Part shown: positions 6,612 to 13,697 of the stretch, one piece after another | How positions within the stretch are numbered: position 1 is the first letter of the stretch | Layout: each line of letters opens with the position of its first letter | Assembly (NCBI GenBank): GCA_035540755.1 | Contig: DATLGD010000025.1 | Location: forward strand, 1 to 13,697 | Source: DATLGD01 sp035540755 | GTDB lineage: Bacteria; Actinomycetota; Actinomycetes; Mycobacteriales; SCTD01 | DNA length: 13,697 nt | Reading direction: 5' to 3' | Notes under the pieces: model-generated | The model's input: only the letters and a program-made list of their open reading frames with translations | Told to the model about the DNA's origin: nothing | Databases searched by the model: none | Made by a program: the position numbers and the translations under genes

Positions 6612-7559
6612 GTGGGCCGCTTCGTCCTCCGCCGCACCACGCAGGCCGTGGTGGTCCTGTTCGGCGTCAGCCTCATCGTCTTCGCACTGGTCCAGCTCGT
6701 CCCCGGCGACCCGGTCCGGGTGTCGCTCGGTACCAGGTTCGACCCGGAGACCTACGCCGCCCTGCGGGAACGGTCGGGGCTGGACCGACCCCTGCTGCAG
6801 CAGTACCTGTCCTACGTCGGCGGGGCGCTCACCGGCGACCTCGGCGTCAGCTTCCGCACCGGCCAGCCGGTGACGACGACGCTCACCGACCGACTGCCCG
6901 CCACGCTGTCGCTGGCCGGCTGCTCGCTGCTGGTGGCGCTGCTCGTCGCGGTGCCGCTCGGCATCGTCTCGGCGCTCCGGTCGGGCTCGCTGTCCGACCA
7001 CGTCGCCACCGTCGTCAGCCAGGTCGGGGTGTCGATCCCCGACTTCTGGATGGCGATCCTGCTCATCCTGCTGTTCTCCGGCGTCTTCGGCGTCCTGCCG
7101 CCGTCCGGGTACGAGCCGCTGCTGGAGGACCCGGTCGGCTGGGCCTCGCACATGGTGCTGCCGGCGGTGACCGTCGGCGTCGTGTCCGGGGCGATCCTCA
7201 CCCGCTTCATCCGTGCCGCGGTGCTGGAGCAGCTCGGGCAGGACCACGTGCGCACGGCGCGGGCGCGGGGCATCAAGGAGAGCCTGGTGCTGCGGCGGCA
7301 CGTGCTGCGCAACGCCCTCATCCCGGTGATCACGGTGACCGGGGTGCAGCTGGCGTCGCTGCTCGGCGGCGTCATCGTCGTCGAGGTCATCTTCGCCTGG
7401 CCAGGTCTCGGCCGGCTCACGCTCGACGCGGTGAACGCCCGCGACTACCCGGTGCTGCAGGGAGCGGTCATGCTCTTCGCCGCGCTGTTCCTGCTGGTGA
7501 ACCTGCTGGTCGACCTGCTGTACGCAGCGGTCGACCCGCGGATCCGGTACGCGAAGTGA
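6612..7559 (+). CDS. ABC transporter permease, DppB/OppB type
   Basis: This 315-residue membrane protein has about six hydrophobic segments, the first at about 11-30 followed by the family-typical LVPGDPVRVSLG. The cytoplasmic EAA loop, which contacts the ATPases, is R214-T-A-R-A-R-G-I-K at about 214-240, ending in VLRNALIPVIT. It forms half of the translocation pore with the next gene's product. GTG 6612 begins 10 bases after the binding-protein stop, with AGGG at 6600-6603 overlapping that stop codon as ribosome site. Its own stop overlaps the next start (GTGA), indicating coupled translation. The ligand is unspecified; the Dpp/Opp label is by family. Confidence 0.93.
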   Translation: MGRFVLRRTTQAVVVLFGVSLIVFALVQLVPGDPVRVSLGTRFDPETYAALRERSGLDRPLLQQYLSYVGGALTGDLGVSFRTGQPVTTTLTDRLPATLSLAGCSLLVALLVAVPLGIVSALRSGSLSDHVATVVSQVGVSIPDFWMAILLILLFSGVFGVLPPSGYEPLLEDPVGWASHMVLPAVTVGVVSGAILTRFIRAAVLEQLGQDHVRTARARGIKESLVLRRHVLRNALIPVITVTGVQLASLLGGVIVVEVIFAWPGLGRLTLDAVNARDYPVLQGAVMLFAALFLLVNLLVDLLYAAVDPRIRYAK

Positions 7560-8511
7560 CCGTCGGAGGAGTCCCGGACAGCGGGCCGGAGCAGCCCGGC
7601 GCGGACGCGGGTCCGGAGACCGAGCCCGGCACCCCGCCGGCTCAGGCGTCGCAGCGGCGGCAGGTCCTGCGGGCGCTGCTGTCGCACAAGCTGGCCGTCT
7701 TCGGGCTGGTCGTGCTGGCGCTGCTGCTCGTCGTCGGCGTCTTCGGCAACACGCTGGCGCCCTACGGCCCGAACGAGCTGGACGTCCCGAACCGCCTCAC
7801 CGGCCCGTCGGCGCAGCACCCGTTCGGCACCGACGAGCTCGGGCGCGACGTGCTGTCGCGGGTGATGGTCGCCGCGCGGCTGTCGCTCCTCGTCGGCGCC
7901 GTCGCCGTCGGCATCGCCCTCACGCTCGGGGTGACGCTCGGTCTCGTGGCCGGCTTCTACGGCCGGTGGGTCGACGACGCCGTCATGCGGGTGATGGACG
8001 TGCTGTTCGCCTTCCCCGCGATCCTGCTCGCCATCGCCATCGTCGCGGTGCTCGGGCCGAACGTGGTCAACGCGATGATCGCCATCGGCATCGTCTACAC
8101 GCCGATCTTCGCGCGCGTCACCCGGGCCAGCGTGCTCACCGTGCGCGAGGAGGTGTACGTGCGGGCGGCCCGCTCGATCGGCGTCGGCGACCTGCGCCTG
8201 CTCCGCCTGCACATCCTGCCCAACGTGGCGGCACCGATCATCGTGCAGACCTCCCTGAGCCTGGCGTTCGCGATCCTGTCCGAGACGGCGCTGTCGTTCC
8301 TGGGGCTCGGCGTGCAGCCGCCCGACCCGTCGTGGGGGAGGATGCTGTTCGAGGGCCGCGGCTTCGTGCAGCAGGCGTGGTGGATGGGCGTCTTCCCCGG
8401 CGCGGCGATCTTCCTGACCGTGCTCGCCTTCAACGTCGTAGGCGACGCGCTGCGCGATGCGCTGGACCCACGTCAGCGGTCGGCGATCGAGGCGCGGGCG
8501 GGTGTGTCGTC

Positions 8512-8515
<4 letters not shown>
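7556..8515 (+). CDS. ABC transporter permease, DppC/OppC type
   Basis: This 319-residue partner permease has a long hydrophilic, Pro/Gly/Glu-rich N-terminal tail (1-33) and then the OppC N-terminal helix (about 46-64). The signature GTDELGRDVLSR is at 91-102. A set of transmembrane helices and the EAA loop follow (V202-R-A-A-R-S-I-G-V to LPNVAAPIIV, about 202-230), with the family-typical ETALSFLGLGVQPPDPSWG at 243-261. It pairs with the preceding permease. It starts at GTG 7556, overlapping the upstream stop by 4 bases, and ends in a GTGA overlap with the first ATPase gene. Confidence 0.93.
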
Positions 8516-9524
<1,009 letters not shown>

Positions 9525-9528
<4 letters not shown>

Positions 9529-10364
9529 GCGCGCTGCTCGTCGTCGAGGACCTGCGCGTGCACTTCGGCGGGCGGCGCGGCACCGAGCCGGTGAAGGCCG
9601 TCGACGGCGTCAGCCTGACGGTCGAGCGGGGCGAGACCCTCGGCCTGGTCGGCGAGTCCGGTTCGGGCAAGTCCACCACCGGTCTGGCCTTGCTGCGCCT
9701 GCTCGAGCCGACGTCGGGCTCGGTGCACCTGGACGGCACCGACGTGCGTGCCGCCGGCAAGCGCGAGCTGCGGGGCCTGCGGCGGCGGATGGCCATGGTC
9801 TTCCAGGACCCGTACGCCTCCCTGAACCCGCGGCGCACCGTCGGTGCGAGCGTCGCCGAGCCGCTGGAGGTGCACGGACTGCACCGGAAGGACCGCGGCG
9901 GCCGGGTGCGCGAGCTCTTCTCGCTGGTCGGCCTGCCGGAGGGCTTCGTCGACCGGCACCCGCACGAGCTGTCCGGGGGGCAGCGTCAGCGGGTCGGCAT
10001 CGCCCGGGCACTGGCGGTGGAGCCCGACCTGCTGGTGCTCGACGAGCCGATCGCCTCCCTCGACGTGTCGGTGCAGGCGCAGGTCCTCAACCTGCTCGTC
10101 CGCCTGCAGCGCGAGCTGCACCTGACCTACCTGTTCGTCGCGCACGACCTGGCGGCCGTGCAGCACGTGAGCGACCGGGTCGCCGTCATGCGCCGTGGGG
10201 AGATCGTCGAGCAGGGCGACGCCGCGCAGGTGTACGAGCATCCGGAGCACCCGTACACGCAGGCGCTGCTCGCCGCCGTCCCGCTGCCTGACCCTGCCGC
10301 CGAGCGGGCACGGCGGGCGGAGCGCCGCTCGCTTGCCGATGCCGTCGACCTCTCCGAGCAGTGA
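9525..10364 (+). CDS. ABC transporter ATP-binding protein, DppF/OppF type
   Basis: This 279-residue second ATPase of the importer has Walker A GESGSGKST (43-51), a Q-loop in FQDPYASLNP (93-102), signature LSGGQRQRVGIARAL (149-163), Walker B LLVLDE (169-174) and H-loop His207. PYTQALLAAVP follows near residue 250. The chain then ends in a short Ala/Arg/Glu tail without the Cys-bearing extension found on the partner ATPase and on many DppF proteins of more than 320 residues, so it is a short version. ATG 9525 overlaps the upstream stop (ATGA). It is the last gene of the operon, and a small hairpin follows directly. Confidence 0.94.
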
Positions 10365-10385
10365 GAGCGGCGGGTCCGACCGCTC
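10365..10385. terminator. Short hairpin between convergent genes, possible bidirectional terminator
   Basis: GAGCGG (10365-10370) and CCGCTC (10380-10385) form a 6-bp stem with a 9-base loop. They fill the 19-base gap between the transporter operon and the convergent oxidoreductase gene and reach into the latter's stop codon. Position favours termination on both strands, but the stem is short for such GC-rich DNA. Confidence 0.4.
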
Positions 10386-11301
10386 AGCCGAGCTGCCGGC
10401 CCACCTCGCCGGCCAGCAGCTCGAGGTGGTCGAGGTCGTGCAGGTCCAGCACCTGCAGGTACAGCCGCGTGGCGCCGGCGTCGACGAACGCCGACAGCTG
10501 GTCGACAACGGCGTCCGGTGTCCCGACCACCGCGCCCGAGTGCGGCTCGGGCGGACGGCCGATGGCCTCGGCACGACGGCGCACCTCGGCGTCGTCCCGG
10601 CCGCACACGACCGTCTGCGCCGCCGACAGCACGAGGTTCCGGCCGGTGCCGCCGGCGGCCTCGCGGACCCGGCCGAACTGCGCGGCGGTGTCGGCGACGC
10701 CGGAGAACGGCAGGTTGAACTCGTCGGCGTAACGGGCGGCCAGCGCCGGCGTGCGCTTCTTGCCGCCGCCCCCGACGATCACCGGCGGGTGCGGTCGCTG
10801 CACCGGCTTCGGCAGCGCCGGGCTGTCCTCCAGCCGGTAGTGCCGCCCGTCGAAGTCGAACCGGCCCTCCGCGTCCCAGAAGCCGGTGATCACCTGCAGC
10901 TGCTCCTCCAGCCGGTCGAACCGCTCCCCCAGTGGCGGGAACGGCACGCCGTGCTGGCGGTGCTCTCCCTCGTGCCAGCCGGTGCCGAGGCCGAGCTCGA
11001 CCCGGCCGCCGCTCATCGCGTCGACCTGCGCCACGCTGACGGCGAGCAGTCCTGGCAGGCGGAAGGTCGCCGAGGACACCAGCGTGCCGAGCCGGATGCG
11101 CGAGGTCTCCCGGGCCAGGCCGGCCAGGGTGGTCCACGCGTCGGTCGGGCCCGGCAGCCCGGTGCCGCCGAAGAACGCGCTGAAGTGGTCGGAGCGGAAG
11201 AAGCCGTCGAAGCCGAGCGCCTCGGTCGCCAGGGCGACGCGCAGGAGGTCGTCGTAGGACGCACCCTCCTGCGGCTCGGTGAAGACGCGCAGATCGGTCA
11301 T
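10384..11301 (-). CDS. LLM class (luciferase-like) oxidoreductase, probably F420-dependent
   Basis: This 305-residue protein of the bacterial luciferase-like TIM-barrel superfamily has an N-terminal ALGFDGFFRSDHF (28-40). Next come RIRLGTLVSSATFRLPGLLA (69-88) and the signature SGGRVELGLGTGWHEGEH (97-114). PPVIVGGGGKKRTPALAARYADEFN lies in the second half, where the family binds the cofactor phosphate. Actinobacterial proteins of this pattern are mostly F420-dependent, but FMN use cannot be excluded and the substrate is unknown. ATG 11301 follows CAGGGT (11308-11313 on this strand) by six bases, suggesting leaderless initiation; an in-frame extension upstream would run into lipA and is rejected. 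It is divergent from lipA and convergent with the transporter operon. Confidence 0.88.
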   Translation of the reverse strand: MTDLRVFTEPQEGASYDDLLRVALATEALGFDGFFRSDHFSAFFGGTGLPGPTDAWTTLAGLARETSRIRLGTLVSSATFRLPGLLAVSVAQVDAMSGGRVELGLGTGWHEGEHRQHGVPFPPLGERFDRLEEQLQVITGFWDAEGRFDFDGRHYRLEDSPALPKPVQRPHPPVIVGGGGKKRTPALAARYADEFNLPFSGVADTAAQFGRVREAAGGTGRNLVLSAAQTVVCGRDDAEVRRRAEAIGRPPEPHSGAVVGTPDAVVDQLSAFVDAGATRLYLQVLDLHDLDHLELLAGEVGRQLG

Positions 11302-11351
11302 GGCTGCACCCTGCCACCACCGCCGGGAAGGCCGCGGCCGGGCTGCGGCGT

Positions 11352-11362
11352 TACCGTGAGAC
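11352..11362 (+). promoter_or_regulatory. Possible leaderless-type -10 element of lipA
   Basis: TACCGT (11352-11357) fits TANNNT and lies five bases before GTG 11363, with no Shine-Dalgarno sequence nearby. The 61-base gap to the divergent oxidoreductase also holds the palindrome GGCCGCGGCC (11330-11339), whose role is unknown. Confidence 0.4.
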
Positions 11363-12310
11363 GTGAGCACTTCGTCGGCCGCCCCTGAGGGACGCAAGCT
11401 CCTGCGCCTCGAGGTGCGCAACTCCCAGACCCCCATCGAGAAGAAGCCGTCCTGGATCAAGACCAAGGCGGTGATGGGCCCGGAGTACCGCGAGCTCAAG
11501 GCGCTGGTGAAGACCCAGGGCCTGTCCACGGTGTGCGAAGAGGCCGGCTGCCCGAACATCTACGAGTGCTGGGAGGACCGGGAGGCCACCTTCCTCATCG
11601 GCGGCGACCAGTGCACCCGGCGCTGCGACTTCTGCAACATCGACACCGGCAAGCCGGCCGCCTACGACACCGACGAGCCGCGCCGCGTCGCCGAGTCGAT
11701 CGCCGCCATGGGCCTGCGGTACGCCACCATCACCGGCGTCGCCCGCGACGACCTCGAGGACGGCGGCGCCTGGCTCTACGCCGAGACCGTCCGGCAGGTG
11801 CACGCGGCGCTGCCGGGCATCGGCGTCGAGCTGCTCATCCCGGACTTCGACGGCAAGCCCGACCAGCTCGGCGAGGTGTTCTCCTCCCGTCCGGAGGTGC
11901 TGGCGCACAACGTGGAGACGGTGCCGCGGATCTTCCGCCGGATCCGCCCGGGCTTCCGCTACGAGCGGTCCCTGGCCGTCATCACCGCTGCCCGGGACGA
12001 CGGCCTGGTCACCAAGAGCAACCTCATCCTCGGCATGGGCGAGACCCGGGAGGAGATCAGCGAGGCGCTGCAGGACCTGCACGACGCCGGCTGCGAGCTC
12101 GTCACGATCACCCAGTACCTGCGGCCCTCCCCGCGGCACCACCCGGTGGAGCGGTGGGTCAAGCCGGAGGAGTTCGTCGAGCTGCGCGAGGAGGCCGAGG
12201 AGATCGGCTACGCGGGCGTGATGAGCGGGCCGCTGGTGCGCTCGTCCTACCGGGCCGGCCGGCTGTACGAGCAGGCCCTCGCCCGTCGCGGCGCCGTCGT
12301 CCCGGGCTAG
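11363..12310 (+). CDS. lipA: Lipoyl synthase LipA (radical SAM)
   Basis: LipA inserts two sulfur atoms into protein-bound octanoyl groups to form lipoyl cofactor, using S-adenosylmethionine and two [4Fe-4S] clusters. The 315-residue sequence has the auxiliary-cluster cysteines C58, C63 and C69 (VCEEAGCPNIYEC). It also has the radical SAM triad C84-x3-C88-x2-C91 (CTRRCDFC) and the C-terminal RSSY motif (293-296), which supplies the serine ligand of the auxiliary cluster. TITQYLRPSPRHHPVERWV (248-266) is also family-typical. All key residues are intact. GTG 11363 gives an N-terminus of normal length. It works after LipB on the same lipoyl domains. A hairpin follows the stop codon, so it is probably transcribed alone. 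Confidence 0.97.
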   Translation: MSTSSAAPEGRKLLRLEVRNSQTPIEKKPSWIKTKAVMGPEYRELKALVKTQGLSTVCEEAGCPNIYECWEDREATFLIGGDQCTRRCDFCNIDTGKPAAYDTDEPRRVAESIAAMGLRYATITGVARDDLEDGGAWLYAETVRQVHAALPGIGVELLIPDFDGKPDQLGEVFSSRPEVLAHNVETVPRIFRRIRPGFRYERSLAVITAARDDGLVTKSNLILGMGETREEISEALQDLHDAGCELVTITQYLRPSPRHHPVERWVKPEEFVELREEAEEIGYAGVMSGPLVRSSYRAGRLYEQALARRGAVVPG

Positions 12311-12325
12311 GCGTCTCGGCTCGAT

Positions 12326-12351
12326 CCGTCCGGCTCGACCGGTCCGGACGG
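12326..12351 (+). terminator. Hairpin downstream of lipA
   Basis: CCGTCCGG (12326-12333) and CCGGACGG (12344-12351) form a perfect 8-bp stem with a 10-base loop, 16 bases after the lipA stop. No U tract follows. This is a plausible lipA terminator. Confidence 0.6.
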
Positions 12352-12406
12352 CAACGAAGAGGACCCGGCGGCGTAGCGCCGAGTTCACCGCGACGTCACC
12401 GGACGG

Positions 12407-12437
12407 GTCCACCGTGGACGGCGTTCCCCGACGCCGT
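12407..12437 (+). promoter_or_regulatory. Overlapping inverted repeats in the leader of the small ORF
   Basis: GTCCAC-C-GTGGAC (12407-12419) is an interrupted palindrome. It overlaps by two bases a hairpin made of ACGGCGT (12418-12424), the loop TCCCCG, and ACGCCGT (12431-12437). The hairpin ends 3 bases before the GGAGG ribosome site (12441-12445) of the ORF at 12452. The two structures share bases, so they could be alternative operator or mRNA folds. The function is unknown. Confidence 0.4.
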
Positions 12438-12451
12438 TGCGGAGGCACGCC

Positions 12452-12718
12452 ATGCCCGTCCGTCCCGCTCGCGCACTCCTGTCCCTGACCGGCCGGGCAG
12501 GCCGGTCCACCGCGTCGCAGATCCTGCGTGGCGTCGTCCTCGTGGTGGCGCCGCACGGCGGTCAGCGGACGTCGCGGCGCAACGCCTGGGCCTCGATGTC
12601 GAGCGACGCCGCCCGGGCGCGGAGCCGCCGGGAGGCGGCGGTGGCGCTGGCGCTTGCCGTCGACCTCGCCCGCGGCCACGAGGTGGCGAGCGGTGCGCGG
12701 GAGGTCGTGGACGGCTGA
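12452..12718 (+). CDS. Small basic hypothetical protein (88 residues)
   Basis: I do not recognise this protein. ATG 12452 is preceded at six bases by a perfect GGAGG site (12441-12445), stronger than that of most genes here, which is the main evidence that it is real. The product is Arg/Ala-rich and contains a short hydrophobic stretch ILRGVVLVV (about 24-32). A probable helix rich in Ala, Arg and Ser runs from about residue 50 to 75, ending in VDLARGHEVASG. There is no signal peptide or full-length membrane helix, no cysteine and no zinc motif. It lies alone between the lipA terminator and the acyltransferase gene, downstream of a structured leader, so it may be regulated independently. It could also be a non-conserved frame. 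Confidence 0.55.
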   Translation: MPVRPARALLSLTGRAGRSTASQILRGVVLVVAPHGGQRTSRRNAWASMSSDAARARSRREAAVALALAVDLARGHEVASGAREVVDG

Positions 12719-12763
12719 CTGCCATCCCGACCGGCCGCCGAACGCCCCGCGCGGAGGCGGCGC

Positions 12764-12775
12764 TAGCCTCCGCGC
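12764..12775 (+). promoter_or_regulatory. Leaderless-type -10 element of the acyltransferase gene
   Basis: TAGCCT (12764-12769) is followed by six bases and then ATG 12776. There is no Shine-Dalgarno sequence at the right distance from the start. This is the same arrangement as at 3506 and 4341. Confidence 0.55.
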
Positions 12776-13561
12776 ATGGTGGAGCCCGTCTACACGCCCG
12801 TCGTCGGCCTGGCCCGAGCCGTCTTCCGCGCCCTCGGGCTGCGCTTCCACGTGAGCGGCGAGGAGCACGTCCCGCGCACCGGCGGCGCGGTCATGGCGAT
12901 CAACCACGTCGGGTACCTGGACTTCACCTTCGCCGGCCTGGCTGCCCGCCCGGCCGGGCGCCTGGTGCGCTTCATGGCCAAGAAGGAGGTGTTCGACCAC
13001 AAGGTCGCCGGTCCGCTGATGCGCGGCATGAAGCACATCCCGGTGGACCGGGTGAGCGCTCCTGCCGACAGCTACCGGCTGGCGGTCGAGGCGCTGCGGC
13101 GCGGCGAGATCGTGGGCGTCTTCCCGGAGGCCACCATCTCGCAGAGCTTCGAGCTCAAGGAGTTCAAGACCGGTGCGGTGCGGATGGCGATGGAGGCCGG
13201 CGTCCCCCTGCTGCCGTGCGTGGTGTGGGGTAGCCAGCGGGTGTTCACCAAGAACCGTCCCAAGGACCTCACCCGCGGCACGCCGATCCGCATCGTCGTC
13301 GGCGAGCCGTTCTCGCCGGCGTCGGGCAGCGACCCGCTCGAGGTGACCGCCGACCTCAAGCGGCGCATGCAGGCGCTGCTCGAGGAGGCCCGGGCGTCCT
13401 ACCCGGGCGGGCCGCGCACGCCCGCGGACACCTGGTGGGTCCCGGCCGCCCAGGGCGGCACCGCACCGACCCTCGAGCAGGCCGCCGCGGCAGACGCCGA
13501 GGAGCAGGCGGTCCGGGCGGCCCGCAGGGCCGAGCGGGCGCGGCAGAAGGGCACCGCCTGA
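12776..13561 (+). CDS. PlsC-type 1-acyl-sn-glycerol-3-phosphate acyltransferase family protein
   Basis: This 261-residue glycerolipid acyltransferase-family protein has the catalytic block N43-H44-x4-D49 (NHVGYLD), IPVDR (88-92), and the substrate-binding block FPEAT (116-120) followed by ISQSFELKEFKTGAVRMA. The usual FPEGTRS is FPEATIS here, a variant I recall as common in actinobacterial members. LLPCVVWGSQRVF (145-157) corresponds to the last conserved block. The enzyme probably transfers an acyl chain to lysophosphatidate or a related lipid at the inner membrane face, but actinobacterial paralogues vary in substrate. The final 35 residues or so are a charged Ala/Glu/Arg tail, possibly helical. 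A TAGCCT box just upstream suggests its own leaderless promoter. Confidence 0.88.
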   Translation: MVEPVYTPVVGLARAVFRALGLRFHVSGEEHVPRTGGAVMAINHVGYLDFTFAGLAARPAGRLVRFMAKKEVFDHKVAGPLMRGMKHIPVDRVSAPADSYRLAVEALRRGEIVGVFPEATISQSFELKEFKTGAVRMAMEAGVPLLPCVVWGSQRVFTKNRPKDLTRGTPIRIVVGEPFSPASGSDPLEVTADLKRRMQALLEEARASYPGGPRTPADTWWVPAAQGGTAPTLEQAAAADAEEQAVRAARRAERARQKGTA

Positions 13562-13595
13562 CCCGTCCGTCCGACGACGCGACGGCGCCGGCACC

Positions 13596-13608
13596 TATCC
13601 TCGCCTGC
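13596..13608 (+). promoter_or_regulatory. Leaderless-type -10 element of the DUF4191 gene
   Basis: TATCCT (13596-13601) is followed by seven bases and then ATG 13609. There is no ribosome binding site in the gap. Confidence 0.55.
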
Positions 13609-13697
13609 ATGGCGCTGCTCTCCCGCAAGAAGTCCGACCCGAAGAAGGGCGGCGGGAAGACCGGCGCGAAGGCCAAGGCGCCCCGCGGCGCGCGGAT
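13609..13697 (+). CDS. N-terminus of a DUF4191-type membrane protein (partial)
   Basis: Only about 29 codons are in the window, beginning MALLSRKKSDPKKGG and very rich in Lys, Gly and Ala. A Lys-rich cytoplasmic N-terminus of this kind opens the DUF4191 membrane proteins that follow lipA in mycobacteria (Rv2219), and the position downstream of lipA supports the call. The membrane helices would lie beyond the edge, so the assignment rests on N-terminal style and synteny. Confidence 0.6.
   Translation, partial: MALLSRKKSDPKKGGGKTGAKAKAPRGAR

Noticed and set aside
4982..6676. Minus-strand open frame of about 560 codons opposite the binding-protein gene
   Set aside because: It is the mirror of the acidic-residue codons of the binding protein, giving a Val/Arg/Asp-biased product; not a gene.
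11330..11339. GGCCGCGGCC palindrome between lipA and the oxidoreductase as an operator
   Set aside because: A 10-base G/C-only palindrome is expected often by chance in this DNA, and nothing else supports a regulatory role.
11302..11559. In-frame N-terminal extension of the LLM oxidoreductase into lipA
   Set aside because: Family similarity begins at MTDLRVFTEP (ATG 11301), and the extension is antisense to lipA.
12396..12725. Minus-strand frame of about 109 codons opposite the small ORF
   Set aside because: It is Pro/Arg low complexity and lacks a good ribosome site, whereas the plus-strand frame has a perfect GGAGG.
11351..13594. Minus-strand open frame of about 750 codons opposite lipA and the acyltransferase
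   Set aside because: It covers two unmistakable plus-strand genes, has low-complexity Arg/Gly/Ala composition and no recognisable motif.

Overview
The window reads as chromosomal DNA from a high-GC actinobacterium. Codon third positions are almost all G or C, GTG starts are common, and many start codons sit 5-7 bases behind a TANNNT hexamer, as in leaderless actinobacterial transcripts. The gene order dihydrolipoamide acyltransferase - TIGR01777 epimerase - lipB - lipA - DUF4191 membrane protein matches, from memory, the mycobacterial dlaT-Rv2216-lipB-lipA-Rv2219 block. Here that block is opened at several points by other genes. Geodermatophilaceae-like genera are a plausible source, but the sequence alone does not settle this.

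Left part (1-2009): the 3' end of an E2 acyltransferase gene (sucB/dlaT) is followed by a very strong GC hairpin terminator, then a TIGR01777-type NAD(P)-binding epimerase. The epimerase overlaps tail to tail with the next, minus-strand gene, a membrane-anchored Ser/Thr protein kinase (1996-3456). Upstream of the kinase and divergent from it lies a 36-codon reading frame with a dinucleotide-binding motif, apparently the stump of a flavoprotein gene. Its stop codon overlaps the start of a family S51 peptidase (PepE-like) gene. lipB (octanoyltransferase) follows from its own leaderless-type start.

Middle part (4969-10383): a roughly 100-base spacer with two abutting inverted repeats precedes a complete Dpp/Opp-type peptide ABC importer operon: lipoprotein binding protein, two permeases and two ATPases. 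The last four genes of the operon overlap by 4 bases at each junction. A short hairpin closes the operon against a convergent LLM-class (probably F420-dependent) oxidoreductase.

Right part (11302-13697): lipA (lipoyl synthase) diverges from the oxidoreductase. It is followed by a hairpin, a structured leader with an unrecognised 88-residue ORF, a PlsC-type acyltransferase, and the first codons of a DUF4191-type protein cut by the window edge.

Functionally, LipB and LipA build the lipoyl cofactor carried by 2-oxoacid dehydrogenase E2 proteins such as the one at the left edge. The peptidase and the peptide importer could together serve peptide uptake and hydrolysis, but that link is inference from proximity. 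I found no mobile element, CRISPR array, RNA gene or clear novel system. The most unusual items are the flavoprotein stump in front of the peptidase, the double inverted repeat before the transporter operon, the structured leader of the small ORF, and the kinase with an altered catalytic loop.
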